A stretch of 15,695 bases of DNA. It comes from an uncultured Eubacterium sp. (GTDB lineage Bacteria; Bacillota; Clostridia; Lachnospirales; Lachnospiraceae). The position numbers and the translations under genes were made by a program. Below are positions 14,546 to 15,695 of this stretch, piece by piece. Under the pieces are notes generated by a model. That model saw only the letters and a program-made list of their open reading frames with translations, had not been told where the DNA came from and searched no databases. How positions within the stretch are numbered: the first letter of the stretch is position 1; each line of letters starts with the position of its first letter. The stretch is from the NCBI GenBank assembly GCA_910586045.1, contig CAJUIH010000089.1, positions 1-15,695 of the forward strand, given 5' to 3'.

Positions 14546-15401
14546 AATACAAGACGCATTTGACGGCATCCAGGCAGACACCCAGTTAAAGGAATCCACA
14601 AAACAGTTCCTGCGGGAAGAGTATGCCAAAAGATCACAGCCGGCAAACCATAAGCCGTATCGGAAACTGCTTGCCGCAGCCTGCTTGTTTGTGTTCCTGC
14701 TGACCGGGGCCGCAGGCTATGCATGGGTTCAGGCACCCATCGCTTATGTAAGTATTGATATCAACCCATCCATCGAACTCGCATTGAACCGTTTAGACCG
14801 TGTCGTATCTGCGACTGCGTATAATACGCAGGGAGAAAAAATATTAAACAGCCTGAAATTAAATGGAAAAAAATATACCGCGGCCGTAGACATCATCATT
14901 GGCAGCCGTGAAATGACCGTTTACCTGGAAAAAGAATCCGAACTGGTTTTTACCATTGCCGCCGACAACGGCCATTATTTGAAACTAAGAAAAGGCGTGG
15001 AACGGTGTTCGGGCCATATCGGCTATGAAAGCCACAGCGTCCATGCGGACGCCGGGCTCCTTACTACGGCCCATGAAAGCGGCCTTTCCCTTGGAAAATA
15101 TTATGCATGGCAGCAGCTCGTACAGTATGATGCATCGGTGACCGCAGACGAATGCGAAAATATGAGCATGTCAAAAATCCATGGATTAATCCAGGAGCAC
15201 GAACAGGATAGTGACTGCTCGCAGGGAAACAAACACCGGCAGGATAACGAATCACAGCAAAATAACGGACATTCGCAGCAGCAGGACGAACCGCAGCAGG
15301 ACCAGACAGAGCAGCCGCCTGCTGACACGGACGAAAGCGCTGCGGATCCGGATATTTCGCCGTCGGAAAACCACCATCATAAGGAAAGCTGTCACCATTA
15401 G
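14535..15401 (+). CDS. Membrane anti-sigma factor with RsgI-like domain and His-rich tail
   Basis: This protein of about 288 residues should hold the sigma factor encoded just upstream. A short cytoplasmic part (about 1-43) precedes one membrane helix (about 44-64). The extracellular part begins with APIAYVSIDINPSIELALNR, the signature of the RsgI-like domain. In characterised RsgI proteins the Asn-Pro bond in this motif is reported to be self-cleaved; here it is N77-P78. The last 70 or so residues are low in complexity, rich in Gln, Asp and His, and end in HHHKESCHH, suggesting metal or surface binding (inference). TTG at 14535 has GGGAGGTG six bases upstream and is the best start; GTG at 14526 is in frame but lies within that ribosome site. 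Overlap with the sigma gene is 11 bases. Confidence 0.88.
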   Translation: MANKIQDAFDGIQADTQLKESTKQFLREEYAKRSQPANHKPYRKLLAAACLFVFLLTGAAGYAWVQAPIAYVSIDINPSIELALNRLDRVVSATAYNTQGEKILNSLKLNGKKYTAAVDIIIGSREMTVYLEKESELVFTIAADNGHYLKLRKGVERCSGHIGYESHSVHADAGLLTTAHESGLSLGKYYAWQQLVQYDASVTADECENMSMSKIHGLIQEHEQDSDCSQGNKHRQDNESQQNNGHSQQQDEPQQDQTEQPPADTDESAADPDISPSENHHHKESCHH

Positions 15402-15405
15402 GGTT

Positions 15406-15479
15406 GTTCAGATAAGGTGCGAAATTTTGGCTGCGGGGACGCCGGATGAGGGACGCAGGTCTGGCTTGCGGCTCCGGCT
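15406..15479 (+). repeat. 74-nt structured repeat, right copy
   Basis: This is the inverted partner of 123-196 (66 of 74 positions equal). It starts four bases after the anti-sigma stop codon and has the same nested stems GCCGGA/TCCGGC and CGCAGG/CTTGCG. It is followed by GGTTTTAT, so it may serve as terminator of the sigma / anti-sigma operon. The homology ends at 15479; the hairpin-rich 1-122 stretch is not repeated here. Confidence 0.6.
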
Positions 15480-15566
15480 GGTTTTATAGGACAACGAAAC
15501 AGCAAATGGATGGCTAACATTGAGTTTTTTTGCCATGTGCTATCAGAAAAATAAACAAGTGAAACT

Positions 15567-15695
15567 ATGAGATATTTAGTGACCGATGTACTAGATCTTA
15601 CGATGACGTATAGAATGCCAGTTGTAAAGCATGCGAAGATTAGCTGGGAGAGACGGTTTGCCCGGCTTGCTGGCGGCTTTGGAAGAATGTCTAGC
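15567..15695 (+). other. Open frame running off the right edge, doubtful
   Basis: An ATG at 15567 opens a frame with no stop for 43 codons to the end of the window (start MRYLVTDVLDL). There is no good ribosome site and no family is recognised. Bases 15643-15662 inside it are an exact inverted copy of part of the terminator hairpin at 5004-5043, which argues that this stretch is repeat DNA, not a gene. 15480-15566 shows only AT-rich sequence with a weak ATGGC/GCCAT stem. Confidence 0.2.

Noticed and set aside
1..15695. The inverted 74-nt repeats as ends of a 15-kb composite transposon or genomic island
   Set aside because: The enclosed genes include core sporulation genes and rpsU, there is no transposase or integrase, and the copies differ at 8 of 74 positions.
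1..15695. tRNA genes, rRNA genes or CRISPR arrays
   Set aside because: No cloverleaf with T-loop GTTCGA-type sequence, no rRNA stretch and no regularly spaced direct repeats were seen on either strand.

Overview
The window looks like chromosome from a spore-forming Clostridia of the Lachnospiraceae type. The evidence is the complete eight-gene spoIIIA sporulation operon, strong AGGAGG-type ribosome binding sites, SigA-type promoters with 16-17 nt spacers, a polar amino acid ABC importer with a lipoprotein receptor, and an ECF sigma / RsgI-like anti-sigma pair. GC content is moderate. Genus and species cannot be told from the sequence.

Layout, left to right. 1-196 is a hairpin-dense non-coding stretch whose inner 74 nt recur, inverted, at 15406-15479. 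240-2068 holds a SigA-type promoter, a roughly 260-nt structured leader and an ABC-F protein of the ribosome-protection type. 2065-4622 is a three-gene polar amino acid importer (lipoprotein receptor, permease, ATPase) whose promoter -35 box overlaps the ABC-F stop codon. A 66-bp MITE-like element sits exactly on the stop codon of the ATPase gene, followed by a small two-helix membrane protein (4719-4970). 5004-10336 is the spoIIIAA-AH operon on the minus strand with a terminator hairpin; its first gene has no canonical start codon and probably starts at ATC. 10337-11197 holds AT-rich intergenic DNA and a 5'-deleted remnant of a methyl-accepting chemotaxis protein on the plus strand. 11231-12980 (minus) is a Na/Pi cotransporter with a PhoU-like tail and its terminator. 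13139-13522 (minus) is rpsU (ribosomal protein S21) with promoter and terminator. 13643-15401 (plus) holds a small secreted His/Cys-rich protein, then an ECF-type sigma factor and an overlapping membrane anti-sigma factor that ends in a Gln/Asp/His-rich tail. The right edge is non-coding and carries repeat copies.

How the genes work together. The importer genes form one operon for uptake of a polar amino acid. The spoIIIA genes encode the channel between mother cell and forespore (SpoIIIAA ATPase, SpoIIIAG/AH rings, SpoIIIAB-AF membrane components). The sigma and anti-sigma genes overlap and should be co-translated; the anti-sigma would hold the sigma factor at the membrane until an external signal arrives. 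The least described part is the pairing of this regulator with the His/Cys-rich secreted peptide directly upstream. Both carry unusual His/Cys-rich C-termini, and the DNA between them contains a long hairpin and an 18-bp perfect palindrome. A link to metal or envelope sensing is inference only.
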